The notes beneath the pieces were generated by a model that saw only the letters and a program-made list of their open reading frames with translations, made no database searches and was not told the origin of the DNA. This document shows, one piece after another, positions 8,391-17,223 of a stretch of 64,000 nucleotides of DNA. How positions within the stretch are numbered: position 1 is the stretch's first letter; every line of letters starts with the position of its first letter. Source of the stretch: Microbacterium keratanolyticum (GTDB taxonomy: Bacteria > Actinomycetota > Actinomycetes > Actinomycetales > Microbacteriaceae). The position numbers and the translations under genes were made by a program. The stretch spans positions 620,001-684,000 of the forward strand of contig NZ_JAFBBQ010000001.1 in NCBI RefSeq assembly GCF_016907255.1, in the 5' to 3' direction.

Positions 8391-10508
8391 CTACCCGCGC
8401 AGTGCGAGCACGAACGGCAGGACGTCGGATGCTCCGGCCTGGCGTAGCACGCGCGCGGCGGCGGTGAGGGTCCAACGGCTGTCGGCCTGGTCGTCGACGA
8501 GCAGCACGGGGCCGGCGGGAATCTCGAGGTGGTCGGCGGAGAACCGATCCCAGACGGATGCCAGACGGAACACACTGTTTCCTCCGGGACCGCCCGCGCT
8601 GTGCGGCGCCCGGTCTTCAAGGGCGCCGAGGTATGGGAGTCGACCGATCTCGCTGAGGCCGCGCGCGAGGGAGTCGACGAGAAGCGGGCGCGACTGCGAG
8701 GGCATCGCGACAACGGCCACCGGGCGCTCCGCCCATTTCCACTCGGCGAGAACCCGCACGCAGGCGTGGAGCATCTGCGGCGTGATCGGGGCGTCCGCTG
8801 CTCCCGCGGCGAACAGGTCGCGCAGGGCCCCTCCCCAGCCGAGGTCGGTGAGGCGCGCGAGCGCCCTGCCCTCGGAGGCCTGCTCTCCCGGAGGAATCCG
8901 GCCCTTCAGCGGGACGTCAAGCCGATCCGCACCTGTCGGCCAGGCTTTGCGCGGTTCAATGGGCACTCCGACGCGGTCGAGCGAGGAGCTCGCCGCGGCA
9001 GCATCCGACTCACCGATCGAGGCGGGAAACCAGACACCCGCGCAGTTGTCGCACCGACCGCAGGGCGTGGCGGTGTCGTCATCGAGCGTACGCTGCAGGA
9101 ATTCCATGCGGCAGCCGTCGGTCTGCTCGTACTCGATCATGTGCTGCTGCTCTGCGACGCGCTCGGCCGCGATCCGCTCGTAGCGTTCGGCGTCGTAGAC
9201 CCAGGACTCACGGGTCGAGACCCATCCCCCCTGCACCCGGCGCACGGCGCCGTCGACATCGAGCACCTTCAGCAGCAGCTCGAGCGGCGTGCGGCGGATG
9301 TCGACCATCGCCTCCAGCGCGGGCGTGGAGATCGGCTGGTCGCCGAGCGCGTTCAGCACCCGCTCGGCGCGATCACGATCGGGCATGGATGCCGTGGCGA
9401 AGTAGTGCCAGATGTCGCGATCTTCGGTGCCGGGAAGGAGCAGCACGTCGGCACTCTCGCTTGCACGGCCGGCGCGACCGACCTGCTGGTAGTAGGCGAC
9501 GGGCGAGGATGGCGCACCGAGATGCAGCACGAATCCGAGATCGGGCTTGTCGAATCCCATCCCCAGTGCGCTCGTCGCGATGAGCGCCTTGATCTCGTTG
9601 TTCTTCAGCATCCGCTCGGATTCGGCGCGCTCATCGGCGTCGGTCTGCCCCGTGTAGGCGCGCACATTGTGGCCGTGCTCCCGCAGCAACCGTGCAGTGT
9701 CGACGGCGGCTGCGACCGTCAGCGTGTAGATGATGCCCGACCCCTGCAGGTCGTTCAGGTGACTGAGCAGCCACGCGAGCCGCTGGGTAGAGTTCGGCAG
9801 GCGCAGGACTCCGAGGCGGAGGGATGCTCGCGCGAGCGGTCCGCGAATCGTGAGCACGCCATCGCCGGCATCCGATGCTCCTGCGCCCAACTGTTCGGCG
9901 ACATCCGCGACCACCCGACTGTTCGCCGTCGCGGTGGTGGCGAGCACCGGCACGGTGGGCGGCATCTGGGTGATGAGGTCGCGCAGGCGCCGGTAGTCGG
10001 GTCGGAAGTCGTGACCCCAGTCGCTGATGCAGTGCGCCTCGTCGACGACGAGCAGACCGAGGCGCTGGATGAGCGCGGGCAGCTGCTGCTCGCGGAAGGC
10101 CGGGTTGTTCAGACGCTCCGGTGAGACGAGCAGCACGTCGACCTCGTCGCGATCCAGCTGCGCCAGGACATCGCCCCACTCGTGCGCATTGGTCGAGTTG
10201 ATCGCCACCGCGCGCACTCCGGCGCGCTCCGCAGCGGCGATCTGGTCGCGCATGAGAGCGAGCAGAGGCGAGACAAGCACCGTGGGCCCCGCGCCCTGCC
10301 GCCGCAGCAGGAGCGTCGACACGAAGTACACCGCGGACTTGCCCCATCCGGTGCGCTGTACGACGAGCGCGCGCCGCCGACCTTCGACCAGAGCCTCGAT
10401 CGCCTCGTACTGTCCGTCGTGGAACTCGATGTCGGGGCGGCCGACCAGGTCTCGCAGCGCGGCGAGCGCCGCAGCACGGGTATCGACGGATGCTGCGGAG
10501 GAGGTCAT
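8391..10508 (-). CDS. recQ: RecQ-family ATP-dependent DNA helicase with C-terminal phosphoribosyltransferase-like domain
   Basis: Superfamily 2 DNA helicase, 705 residues. Domain 1 has Walker A QRTGWGKSAVYF (about residue 51-62) and the DEAH box VVDEAHCISDWGHDFRPDY. Domain 2 has ATSALGMGFDKPDLGF and the arginine-rich YYQQVGRAGRA. A zinc-binding cluster (CRMEFLQ, CGRCDNC) follows. The last about 100 residues are unlike classical RecQ and contain VLLVDDQADSRWTL, which resembles a PRPP-binding loop of type I phosphoribosyltransferases. There is no HRDC domain. ATG 10508 was chosen because the upstream extension lacks family similarity. It is monocistronic, divergent from glutaminase. It may act in repair or DNA uptake; the tail's activity is unknown. 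Confidence 0.88.
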   Translation of the reverse strand: MTSSAASVDTRAAALAALRDLVGRPDIEFHDGQYEAIEALVEGRRRALVVQRTGWGKSAVYFVSTLLLRRQGAGPTVLVSPLLALMRDQIAAAERAGVRAVAINSTNAHEWGDVLAQLDRDEVDVLLVSPERLNNPAFREQQLPALIQRLGLLVVDEAHCISDWGHDFRPDYRRLRDLITQMPPTVPVLATTATANSRVVADVAEQLGAGASDAGDGVLTIRGPLARASLRLGVLRLPNSTQRLAWLLSHLNDLQGSGIIYTLTVAAAVDTARLLREHGHNVRAYTGQTDADERAESERMLKNNEIKALIATSALGMGFDKPDLGFVLHLGAPSSPVAYYQQVGRAGRASESADVLLLPGTEDRDIWHYFATASMPDRDRAERVLNALGDQPISTPALEAMVDIRRTPLELLLKVLDVDGAVRRVQGGWVSTRESWVYDAERYERIAAERVAEQQHMIEYEQTDGCRMEFLQRTLDDDTATPCGRCDNCAGVWFPASIGESDAAAASSSLDRVGVPIEPRKAWPTGADRLDVPLKGRIPPGEQASEGRALARLTDLGWGGALRDLFAAGAADAPITPQMLHACVRVLAEWKWAERPVAVVAMPSQSRPLLVDSLARGLSEIGRLPYLGALEDRAPHSAGGPGGNSVFRLASVWDRFSADHLEIPAGPVLLVDDQADSRWTLTAAARVLRQAGASDVLPFVLALRG

Positions 10509-10575
10509 GCTTCTACTCTGCCGCAGGGCGCGGACATCGCCGCTCCTCCGGATCGCAAAAGTAGGGCTATCCGGG

Positions 10576-10589
10576 AAAGGCATGCCTTT
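10576..10589. promoter_or_regulatory. 14-bp perfect palindrome in the recQ-glsA intergenic region
   Basis: AAAGGCATGCCTTT is a perfect 14-base palindrome about 30 bases before the glutaminase start and about 70 bases before recQ. Its place in a divergent promoter region fits an operator, but no cognate regulator is known. Confidence 0.3.
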
Positions 10590-10618
10590 GCCATTCTTGA
10601 CGTGACGGAGGAGGAATC

Positions 10619-11626
10619 ATGTTCGAATCGGACGTACTCGATGTCACCCAACAGGCCTCCACAGGAGACCTGCCCGCGAAGTCGCACGTCGATGACCTCA
10701 TCGCGGATGCACATGCGCGGTACGCGGGTCTGTCCGATGGAGTGGTCGCCGACTACATCCCGATTCTCGCCGAGGCCGAGCCGAGCTGGTTCGGGCTGAC
10801 GCTCGTCGGCATCAACGGCAGCACCCACAGCGCGGGCGATGCAGACATCACCTTCTCGATCCAGTCGATCTCGAAAGCGTTCGTGTTCGCACTGGTCTGC
10901 GAGGAGGTCGGCCATGCCGCCATCCATGACCGGATCGGCGTGAACAACACCGGGCTGCCCTTCAACTCCGTCATGGCCGTGGAGCTCAACGGCGGCAACC
11001 CCATGAACTCGATGGTGAACGCCGGGGCGATCGCGACGACAGCGCTGATGCCGGGGCGGACGATTGCTGCGAAGTGGGAGAACATCCGCAACGGGCTCTC
11101 CCGGTTCGCCGGTCGCGCGCTCGAGATGGACGACACCGTCTATGAGTCAGAGATGCTCACCAATCAACGGAACAAGGCGATCGCTCGGCTGCTGCAGAGC
11201 TACAAGCGGCTCGACCCCGATCCGCTCGACATCGTCGACATCTACACCCGGCAGTGCGCACTCTCGGTGACCGCCACCGATCTCGCGATCATGGGATCGA
11301 CTCTGGCCAATGGCGGCGTGAACCCGATCACGGGCGAACAGGTCGTCTCTGCCTGGGCGAGCCGCGACACTCTCGCGCTCTTGGCCTCGTGCGGCCTGTA
11401 CGAACGCTCCGGCGAGTGGCTGTTCGAGGTCGGGCTTCCCGCGAAGTCCGGCGTCTCGGGCGGCATCGTTGCGGTCGCGCCAGGAAAGGGCGCGCTCGGC
11501 GCCTTCTCTCCGCCTCTGGATTCGGCGGGCAACAGCATCCGCGGGCAGCGTGCGTGCGCCTATCTGTCCCGGTCTCTCGGCCTCAATCTCTTCGCCTCCA
11601 GCACTCTTGACAGCTTTGCCTCCTAG
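10619..11626 (+). CDS. glsA: glutaminase
   Basis: Serine-dependent glutaminase of the beta-lactamase-like fold that hydrolyses glutamine to glutamate and ammonia in the cytoplasm. The 335 residues include the nucleophile motif with Ser-x-x-Lys in FSIQSISKAF, a Gln-Ser-Ile-Ser pattern typical of the family. Other family stretches are GLPFNSVMAVELNGG, PMNSMVNAGAI, QCALSVTATDLAIMGSTLAN and the C-terminal PAKSGVSGGIVAV. Bacterial homologues are about 305-330 residues long. A strong GGAGGAGG precedes the ATG. An MFS gene follows after 11 bases and is probably co-transcribed, which suggests linked export or uptake of an amino acid or related compound. Confidence 0.93.
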   Translation: MFESDVLDVTQQASTGDLPAKSHVDDLIADAHARYAGLSDGVVADYIPILAEAEPSWFGLTLVGINGSTHSAGDADITFSIQSISKAFVFALVCEEVGHAAIHDRIGVNNTGLPFNSVMAVELNGGNPMNSMVNAGAIATTALMPGRTIAAKWENIRNGLSRFAGRALEMDDTVYESEMLTNQRNKAIARLLQSYKRLDPDPLDIVDIYTRQCALSVTATDLAIMGSTLANGGVNPITGEQVVSAWASRDTLALLASCGLYERSGEWLFEVGLPAKSGVSGGIVAVAPGKGALGAFSPPLDSAGNSIRGQRACAYLSRSLGLNLFASSTLDSFAS

Positions 11627-11637
11627 GAGATCCGACG

Positions 11638-13251
11638 ATGTCTCACACCTCGCTCGCTGACGATGCCACTCAGGAGAAGCGTTCCTGGGGGCCGATGATC
11701 GGCCTGTTCCTCGCCCAAGTGCTGATGTCGTTCAACGTCGCGGCGCTCCCGATCTCGCTCGGCGGGATGGTCGAGGACTTCGGCGTCCCGCCCACCGTCG
11801 CATCCTCCACCATCGTCGTGTACGGCCTTGCGGTGGCAGCGCTCGTGATGACCGGCGCGAAGCTGGGGCAGCGCGTCGGATGGGTGCTGATCTTCCGCGT
11901 CGTGATCGTGGTCTTCGCGGGGTCGTCGGTCATGATGATCGTCTCACCGAACGTCGGCTGGGCGATCGGCGGGCAGGTGCTCGCGGGCGCGGCGGCCGCC
12001 ATCATCGTGCCTGCTCTCGTGGCTCTCATCGCCGAGAACTATCGAGGCAGCCAGCAGGCGACGGCGGTGGGATCGCTGGGATCGGCCCGCGCGTTCTCGG
12101 GCATGAGCGCCTTCCTCATCGGCGGCACGATCGGCACGCTGGTCGGCTGGCGTCCCGTGTTCTTCGTCACGCTCGGACTCGCGGTCGCCGTGTTCCTGCT
12201 GAGCTTCAGTCTGCGCAGCGACAAGGGTAACCGTGAGATCAAGATCGACCTCGTCGCATCCGCGCTCATCGGATCGGCGATCGTGCTGCTGACCCTCGGC
12301 TTCAACAACCTCAACGGCTGGGGCATCTTCTTCGCCACCGAGACCGCCCCGTTCACGATCGCCGGCTTCTCCCCCGCTCCCGTCTTCGTCATCGTCGGCG
12401 TGATCCTCGGGCAGCTGTTCTTCGTCTGGACGAGGCGGCGGATGCGCGACGGAAAGGTGCCGTTGGTCGATCTCAGCGTGCTGCGTCGCCCCAGCGAGCG
12501 TGCGGCGATCTATGCGATGTTCGTGATCGTCGCGATGGAGGCGTCCGTGAACTTCACGGTGCCGACCTACATCCAGGTCGTGCAGGGACGCACGCCGTTC
12601 GATACGTCACTGGCGATGATGCCGTTCAACCTCACGGTCTTCGTGACGGCCATGCTCGTCATCCGCTTCTACAAGAAGTACTCGCCGCGCAGCATCGCGC
12701 TGTTCTCGTTCGTGCTGACGACTGCGGCGCTGCTGTGGCTGGCGTTCGTCGTCAACAACAACTGGGAGACGCTGCCGACGATTCTCGGCCTCATCGTGTT
12801 CGGCATCGGCCAGGGCGCGCTGGTCACGCTCGTCTTCAACGTGCTCGTGACCGCGGCTCCGAAGGAGCTGGCGGGCGATGTCGGATCCCTGCGCGGCACG
12901 ACACAGAACCTGGCCTCTGCCGTCGGCACGGCCGTCATGGGCGCCGTGCTCGTGACGACGCTGAGCTTCGGTGTCACACAGGCCGTGGAGGAGCACCCCG
13001 AGCTGCCCGCCGAGCTCGTCGCGCAGGTCGACCTTGACCAGGTCAACTTCGTCAGCAACGACAATCTGCGGAGCGTCCTGGAGGGAACGACGGCGACGGA
13101 CGAGCAGATCGAGGCGGCGATCACCCTCAACGAGGAGCAGCGCCTGCGCACGCTCAAGCTCGGCTTCCTGATTCTTGCGGGCGTCAGCGCTGCCGCGGCG
13201 CTTCCGGCATCGCGTCTGCCGAAGTACCGGCCTGACGAGATTCCTGCCTAG
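11638..13251 (+). CDS. MFS transporter, DHA2-like
   Basis: Integral membrane permease of 537 residues with a hydrophobic pattern consistent with 12-14 transmembrane helices. It resembles the drug:H+ antiporter-2 branch of the major facilitator superfamily (VAALPISLGGMVEDFGVPP near the start, GSLGSARAFSGMSAFLIGGT around the fifth helix, repeated basic loops such as FYKKYSPRSI). A good TAGGAGA site precedes the ATG. It is the second gene of the glutaminase unit and is followed after eight bases by a pentapeptide-repeat gene. The substrate is not evident. A soluble loop of about 70 polar residues lies before the last helix (HPELPAELVAQVDLDQVNF and on). Confidence 0.82.
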   Translation: MSHTSLADDATQEKRSWGPMIGLFLAQVLMSFNVAALPISLGGMVEDFGVPPTVASSTIVVYGLAVAALVMTGAKLGQRVGWVLIFRVVIVVFAGSSVMMIVSPNVGWAIGGQVLAGAAAAIIVPALVALIAENYRGSQQATAVGSLGSARAFSGMSAFLIGGTIGTLVGWRPVFFVTLGLAVAVFLLSFSLRSDKGNREIKIDLVASALIGSAIVLLTLGFNNLNGWGIFFATETAPFTIAGFSPAPVFVIVGVILGQLFFVWTRRRMRDGKVPLVDLSVLRRPSERAAIYAMFVIVAMEASVNFTVPTYIQVVQGRTPFDTSLAMMPFNLTVFVTAMLVIRFYKKYSPRSIALFSFVLTTAALLWLAFVVNNNWETLPTILGLIVFGIGQGALVTLVFNVLVTAAPKELAGDVGSLRGTTQNLASAVGTAVMGAVLVTTLSFGVTQAVEEHPELPAELVAQVDLDQVNFVSNDNLRSVLEGTTATDEQIEAAITLNEEQRLRTLKLGFLILAGVSAAAALPASRLPKYRPDEIPA

Positions 13252-13259
13252 CGGGCGGC

Positions 13260-13997
13260 GTGACCGCACTGCGCCGCCGTTGGGATGCGGCGGATATCGA
13301 TGACATCCGTGCCCAGCTGGTCACGCAGCAGCGGATCTCAAGGCCGCCGCACACGCTCACCTCGCGGTGGCCGCGGACGGATGACGGGCTCGTCGATCTG
13401 CGCGGCATCGATGCCGGATCCATGGGCCTCGACATCCGCTACGTCACCCTGCAGGGACTGGATCTGAGCCACGCACGGGGTGCGCTGCGCACGTTCGAGG
13501 CCGAGCTCACCGACTGCCACCTCGACGGGGTGACGTTGACCGGTCAGCCACATCTCGGTCGTCTTTTCGAGCGCTGCAGTTTTCGGAACGCGAAGCTCTC
13601 GCGAGCGTCGATCGGCCCGAAGGTCATCGACGTGGACTTCACAGGAGCGAAGGCCACGCGCGTGCGCTCGGTTCCGAACTCGGTCTTCGAGCGCTGCGCC
13701 TTCGACGGCGCTGACCTCTCAGGAGCCCAGTTCGACGGTGCGAAGTTCATCGACTGCACGTTCGAGGGTGCCGTGTTCTCGGCGTCGACGACGTTCACGC
13801 GGTGTGAGTTCGTGCGCACGTCCGTGATGCTCTCGCCTGCGCAGGTGAGGCGCTGCACGGTCGATGGTGTGATGGTGGCCGATCAGTGGGACGGCGAAGC
13901 CGAAGCGGATGCTGCGCTGGAACGGTACGCGAAGAAGTACGCGCGCGCGGTGAAGAGTGGGGACGCGGCGGAGATGGCGCTGCATGATGAGAGCTGA
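13260..13997 (+). CDS. pentapeptide-repeat protein
   Basis: 245-residue protein whose middle part (about residues 45-200) is built of A(D/N)LxX-like repeats such as LDLSHA, CHLDGV, CSFRNAKLSRA, VDFTGAKA, CAFDGADLSGAQFDGAKF and CTFEGAVF. These should fold into a right-handed quadrilateral beta-helix. Such proteins act as DNA-gyrase-protecting mimics or as scaffolds; nothing here decides which. The start is GTG at 13260, eight bases after the MFS stop, so it may be the third gene of the glutaminase operon. The C-terminal 35 residues are charged and Ala-rich (AALERYAKKYARAVKSG). Confidence 0.75.
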   Translation: MTALRRRWDAADIDDIRAQLVTQQRISRPPHTLTSRWPRTDDGLVDLRGIDAGSMGLDIRYVTLQGLDLSHARGALRTFEAELTDCHLDGVTLTGQPHLGRLFERCSFRNAKLSRASIGPKVIDVDFTGAKATRVRSVPNSVFERCAFDGADLSGAQFDGAKFIDCTFEGAVFSASTTFTRCEFVRTSVMLSPAQVRRCTVDGVMVADQWDGEAEADAALERYAKKYARAVKSGDAAEMALHDES

Positions 13998-14021
13998 GGG
14001 CGACTGCTTCGAGAAGCGCCC

Positions 14022-14438
14022 TCACCGCCCCGTGACGAAAGCCCTCCCGCGCACCTCCGCGACAACATCCCCCACCTGATCCGTCACGGTGATGTCGTAG
14101 ACCCCGTTCCGCCCCCGCAAGACTCTCCGCTGCGCGGTCGCCGTCAGCACGTCTCCCACCCCGGTCGACTTCAGAAACGACACATCCGCACCCTGCGCCA
14201 CCGTCACGCGGTCATCTTCGTTGCACGCCACGGCGAATGCCGTATCAGCAAGCGTGAAGACCAGTCCCCCGTGCGTGATCGCGAAGCCGTTCGTCATGTC
14301 TTCGCGCACGGTCATCGACACCACGGCGAGCCCCGGCTCATCACGCTCGAGCACCATCCCGAGCGCTGCTGAGGCCTGATCCGCCTGCAGCATCGCGCGC
14401 AGCTCCGTAGCATCCGGACCGATCTTCACTCCACCCAT
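14022..14438 (-). CDS. paaI: hotdog-fold acyl-CoA thioesterase PaaI
   Basis: Thioesterase of the hotdog fold that hydrolyses dead-end acyl-CoA thioesters in phenylacetate degradation. The 138-residue form starts at ATG 14438 behind a GGGGG-containing site; a longer open frame reaches 14498 but would run into the operator region. The HGGLVFTLADTAFAVACN segment is the PaaI signature: the Asp of ADTAF is the catalytic acid and HGG lies beside it. It is divergent from paaA across a 111-base gap holding a PaaR-type operator, so both arms are probably induced together by phenylacetyl-CoA. Confidence 0.87.
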   Translation of the reverse strand: MGGVKIGPDATELRAMLQADQASAALGMVLERDEPGLAVVSMTVREDMTNGFAITHGGLVFTLADTAFAVACNEDDRVTVAQGADVSFLKSTGVGDVLTATAQRRVLRGRNGVYDITVTDQVGDVVAEVRGRAFVTGR

Positions 14439-14499
14439 GTCATCCCCCTTCGACGAACCGGCTATGGGCCGTATTGCACCACGGCCCCACCCGTGCAAG

Positions 14500-14521
14500 A
14501 ATAACCTAACGATCGGTCAGT
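14500..14521. promoter_or_regulatory. PaaR/TetR-type operator between paaI and paaA
   Basis: On the minus strand the 22 bases read ACTGACCG-ATCG-TT-AGGT-T-ATT, which agrees with the corynebacterial PaaR operator (halves ACTNACCG and CGGTNAGT around a central NNCGNN) except for one base in each of the last two blocks. It lies about 30 bases before the paaA start and 60 before paaI. On the plus strand TTGCAC at 14474-14479 and AAGAAT at 14497-14502 (17-base spacing) are possible -35 and -10 elements, so the operator would cover the -10 and start site. The consensus is recalled from the literature; the regulator gene itself is not in the window. Confidence 0.6.
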
Positions 14522-14549
14522 AAAGAAGCCCCGACATGAGGAGTCACCG

Positions 14550-15530
14550 ATGACCTCCCCCGCAGACCTCACGCTCGTCAGCAACGACGAGCTCAGCGAC
14601 GAAGAGCGCATCTTCAACGAGCTCATCGCGAATGAACAGCGCATCGAGCCCCGCGACTGGATGCCGGATGCCTACCGCAAGACGCTCATCCGGCAGATCT
14701 CGCAGCACGCGCACTCCGAGATCATCGGCATGCAGCCCGAGGGCAACTGGATCACCCGCGCACCCAGCCTCAAGCGCAAGGCGATCCTCATGGCGAAGGT
14801 GCAGGACGAAGCCGGTCACGGCCTCTACCTCTACTCGGCGGCACAGACGCTCGGCATCACCCGCGACGAGATGATGGACCAGCTCATCAGCGGCAAAGCC
14901 AAGTACTCGTCGATCTTCAACTACCCCACGCCCACCTGGGCAGACATGGGTGCGATCGGGTGGCTCGTCGACGGCGCCGCCATCGCCAACCAGGTGCCAC
15001 TCTGCCGCGCCTCCTACGGCCCCTACGGCCGCGCCATGGTGCGCGTCTGCAAGGAGGAGTCCTTCCACCAGCGCCAGGGTTTCGAGATTCTGCTCACCCT
15101 CATGCAGGGTTCGGAAGAGCAGAAGCGGATGGCGCAGGACGCCGTCAATCGTTGGTACTGGCCGTCGCTCGCCATGTTCGGCCCGCCGGACGACCAGTCG
15201 CCCAACTCGGCGCAGTCCATGGCCTGGAAGATCAAGCGCTTCACGAACGACGAACTGCGCCAGCGCTTCGTCGGGATGCTCGTGCCGCAGGCCGAGATCC
15301 TGGGCGTGACGCTCCCCGATCCCGACCTCAAATGGAACGACGAGACCGGCGAGTACGACATGGGCGAGATCGACTGGGACGAGTTCTTCCAGGTGCTGCG
15401 TGGCAATGGACCCTGCAACGCCGAGCGCCTCGAACGCCGCCGCACCGCACACGAAGAGGGCGCGTGGGTGCGCGAAGCCGCAGCCGAATACGCCCGCAAG
15501 CAGGCACTCAAGACGAAGGCGGTCGCCTGA
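14550..15530 (+). CDS. paaA: 1,2-phenylacetyl-CoA epoxidase, catalytic subunit A
   Basis: Catalytic diiron subunit of the multicomponent monooxygenase that converts phenylacetyl-CoA to the ring-1,2-epoxide. The 326 residues have the ferritin-like four-helix fold with two iron-ligand pairs: [10 protein letters not shown] (Glu-x-x-His) and [10 protein letters not shown] (Glu-x-x-His). The family stretch [23 protein letters not shown] is split across residues 35-57. ATG 14550 has GAGGAG upstream. It is the first gene of a tight paaABCDE-paaG unit, and its stop overlaps the paaB start. Confidence 0.95.
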   Translation: MTSPADLTLVSNDELSDEERIFNELIANEQRIEPRDWMPDAYRKTLIRQISQHAHSEIIGMQPEGNWITRAPSLKRKAILMAKVQDEAGHGLYLYSAAQTLGITRDEMMDQLISGKAKYSSIFNYPTPTWADMGAIGWLVDGAAIANQVPLCRASYGPYGRAMVRVCKEESFHQRQGFEILLTLMQGSEEQKRMAQDAVNRWYWPSLAMFGPPDDQSPNSAQSMAWKIKRFTNDELRQRFVGMLVPQAEILGVTLPDPDLKWNDETGEYDMGEIDWDEFFQVLRGNGPCNAERLERRRTAHEEGAWVREAAAEYARKQALKTKAVA

Positions 15531-15835
15531 TGACCACTCCCGGCGCATCCCCCACCGAGCCCTGGCCCCTCTGGGAGGTCTTCGTGCGCGCGAATCGCGG
15601 CCTCAGCCACGTGCACGTCGGCTCGCTGCACGCCCCCGACTCGGACATGGCCGTGCGCAACGCGCGCGATCTCTACACCCGCCGCAACGAGGGCGTCTCG
15701 ATCTGGGTCGTCCCCGCAGATGCCGTGACCACGAGCGACGCCGACGCCAAGGGTGCGTTCTTCGAGAGCCCGGCCGGCAAGAACTACCGTCACGCGGTGT
15801 ACTACACCGCCTCCGAAGGGGTGCCGCACCTGTGA
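15530..15835 (+). CDS. paaB: 1,2-phenylacetyl-CoA epoxidase subunit B
   Basis: Small structural subunit (101 residues) of phenylacetyl-CoA epoxidase, needed for complex integrity. It matches the PaaB family: WPLWEVFVRANRGLSHVHVG near the start, ALRNARDLYTRR-like MAVRNARDLYTRRNEGVSIW in the middle and a C-terminal YRHAVYYTASEG. The start is ATG 15530, sharing one base with the paaA stop. The next gene, paaC, starts at a GTG overlapping its stop (GTGA). Confidence 0.93.
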   Translation: MTTPGASPTEPWPLWEVFVRANRGLSHVHVGSLHAPDSDMAVRNARDLYTRRNEGVSIWVVPADAVTTSDADAKGAFFESPAGKNYRHAVYYTASEGVPHL

Positions 15836-16674
15836 GCGCGCACGACATCGATGTGCACGGGGACGTCCACGGCGACGTCACCGTCGAAGCCCTGCGTCTC
15901 AGCGATGAGCTCGCGGGCGGCACCGCGAAAGCGCCGAGCGCCGACATCGCCGAGTACGCGCTGTGGCTCGGCGACGACGCTCTGATCCTGGCGCAGCAGC
16001 TCGGTGCTTGGATCTCCCGCGCCCCCGAACTCGAAGAAGACGTCGCCCTCGGCAACATCGGCCTCGACCTGCTCGGCCACGCCCGCTCGCTGCTCCGTTA
16101 CGCGGGTTCGTGGGACGGCCGCTCCGAAGACGACCTCGCCTACTTCCGCGATGAGCCCGAGTTCCGCAGTGCCTGGCTCTTCGAGCAGCCCAACGGCGAC
16201 TTCGCACAGACGATCGCACGCCAGTTCGTGGCATCCGCCTACCTCTTCGAACTGTACTCGGCCCTCCGCCACAGCACCGATCCGACGCTCGCCGCGATCG
16301 CCGAGAAGTCACTCAAAGAGGTCGACTACCACCGCGATCACTCCGTGCAGTGGCTGCTGCGCCTCGCCGGCGGCACAGAGGAATCCCGCACCCGCATCAT
16401 CCGCGCCGTAGGAGACGTCTGGCCCTTCGTCGACGAGCTGTTCCGCGATGAGGAGCTGATCGACCGCCTCGGCACCGCCGCCGTGCGCCCCTCGACACTG
16501 CGCGCAGGCTTCGACGCCGTCGTCGACACCGTCTTCGCTGAGGCCGAACTGACTGTGCCCGCGGGGTTCTCCTCCTCGGCCGGCGGCCGGCACGGCTCGC
16601 ACTTCACCGAGCTCGGACACCTGCTCGCCGAGATGCAGGTGCTCGCCCGCCGCCACCCCGGAGCGACCTGGTGA
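15832..16674 (+). CDS. paaC: 1,2-phenylacetyl-CoA epoxidase, structural subunit C
   Basis: Non-catalytic ferritin-like partner of PaaA, 280 residues. It keeps the helical fold (GNIGLDLLGHARSLLRY, KEVDYHRDHSVQWLLRL) but lacks the full diiron ligand set of PaaA, as is normal for PaaC. GTG 15832 overlaps the paaB stop. The longer open frame upstream lies inside paaB and paaA and was not used. The paaD GTG overlaps its stop, continuing the coupled operon. Confidence 0.92.
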   Translation: MSAHDIDVHGDVHGDVTVEALRLSDELAGGTAKAPSADIAEYALWLGDDALILAQQLGAWISRAPELEEDVALGNIGLDLLGHARSLLRYAGSWDGRSEDDLAYFRDEPEFRSAWLFEQPNGDFAQTIARQFVASAYLFELYSALRHSTDPTLAAIAEKSLKEVDYHRDHSVQWLLRLAGGTEESRTRIIRAVGDVWPFVDELFRDEELIDRLGTAAVRPSTLRAGFDAVVDTVFAEAELTVPAGFSSSAGGRHGSHFTELGHLLAEMQVLARRHPGATW

Positions 16675-17189
16675 GCACCATGACCGCACAGACACCCTCC
16701 GCCCAGCGCACCCGAGACGACGCCTGGCGCATCGCCGCGGCCGTCCCCGACCCAGAGGTTCCGGTTCTCACGATCGAAGACCTCGGTGTGCTGCGTGCCG
16801 TCACCCTCGACGGCGACCGCGTGCAGGTCGACATCACGCCGACGTACAGCGGATGCCCCGCGATGGACACGATCCGCGACGACGTCGTGCTCGCGCTCAC
16901 CGCGGCCGGCTTCGATGACGTGGAGGTACGTCTCGTGCTCTCCCCCGCCTGGACGACCGACTGGATGAGCGACGCCGGCAAGCAGAAGCTCACGTCCTAC
17001 GGCATCGCCCCACCGACCGGTCGCGCCGCCGTGGCATCCGGACCCATCCGCCTCGCGCTGAGCGTTCGGTGCCCGCAATGCGGCTCGCTCGACACCCGGG
17101 AGGTCTCGCGTTTCGGCTCGACCTCCTGCAAGGCGCTCTACGAGTGCCGCGCCTGCCTCGAACCCTTCGACCACTTCAAGGTCCACTGA
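16671..17189 (+). CDS. paaD: phenylacetyl-CoA epoxidase maturation/accessory subunit D
   Basis: 172-residue PaaD/DUF59-domain protein thought to help assemble or maintain iron centres of the epoxidase. The N-terminal half is a MIP18/SufT-like domain (VPDPEVPVLTIEDLGVL, TYSGCPAMDTI with the conserved Cys). The C-terminal tail holds a zinc-ribbon-like cluster (RCPQCGSLDTREVS, SCKALYECRACLEPF), giving C-x2-C, one central Cys, then C-x2-C. The start is GTG 16671 overlapping paaC; ATG 16680 would remove three residues. Confidence 0.9.
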   Translation: MSTMTAQTPSAQRTRDDAWRIAAAVPDPEVPVLTIEDLGVLRAVTLDGDRVQVDITPTYSGCPAMDTIRDDVVLALTAAGFDDVEVRLVLSPAWTTDWMSDAGKQKLTSYGIAPPTGRAAVASGPIRLALSVRCPQCGSLDTREVSRFGSTSCKALYECRACLEPFDHFKVH

Positions 17190-17223
17190 TGGAGCCACGT
17201 CCACTGGCAGAAAGGGTGCGCTG

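Noticed and set aside
8252..8713. N-terminal extension of the PD-(D/E)XK protein into recQ
   Set aside because: The frame is open to 8713, but the extra residues are of low-complexity Arg/Pro/Ser type and overlap recQ codons; GTG 8251 gives a normal domain start.
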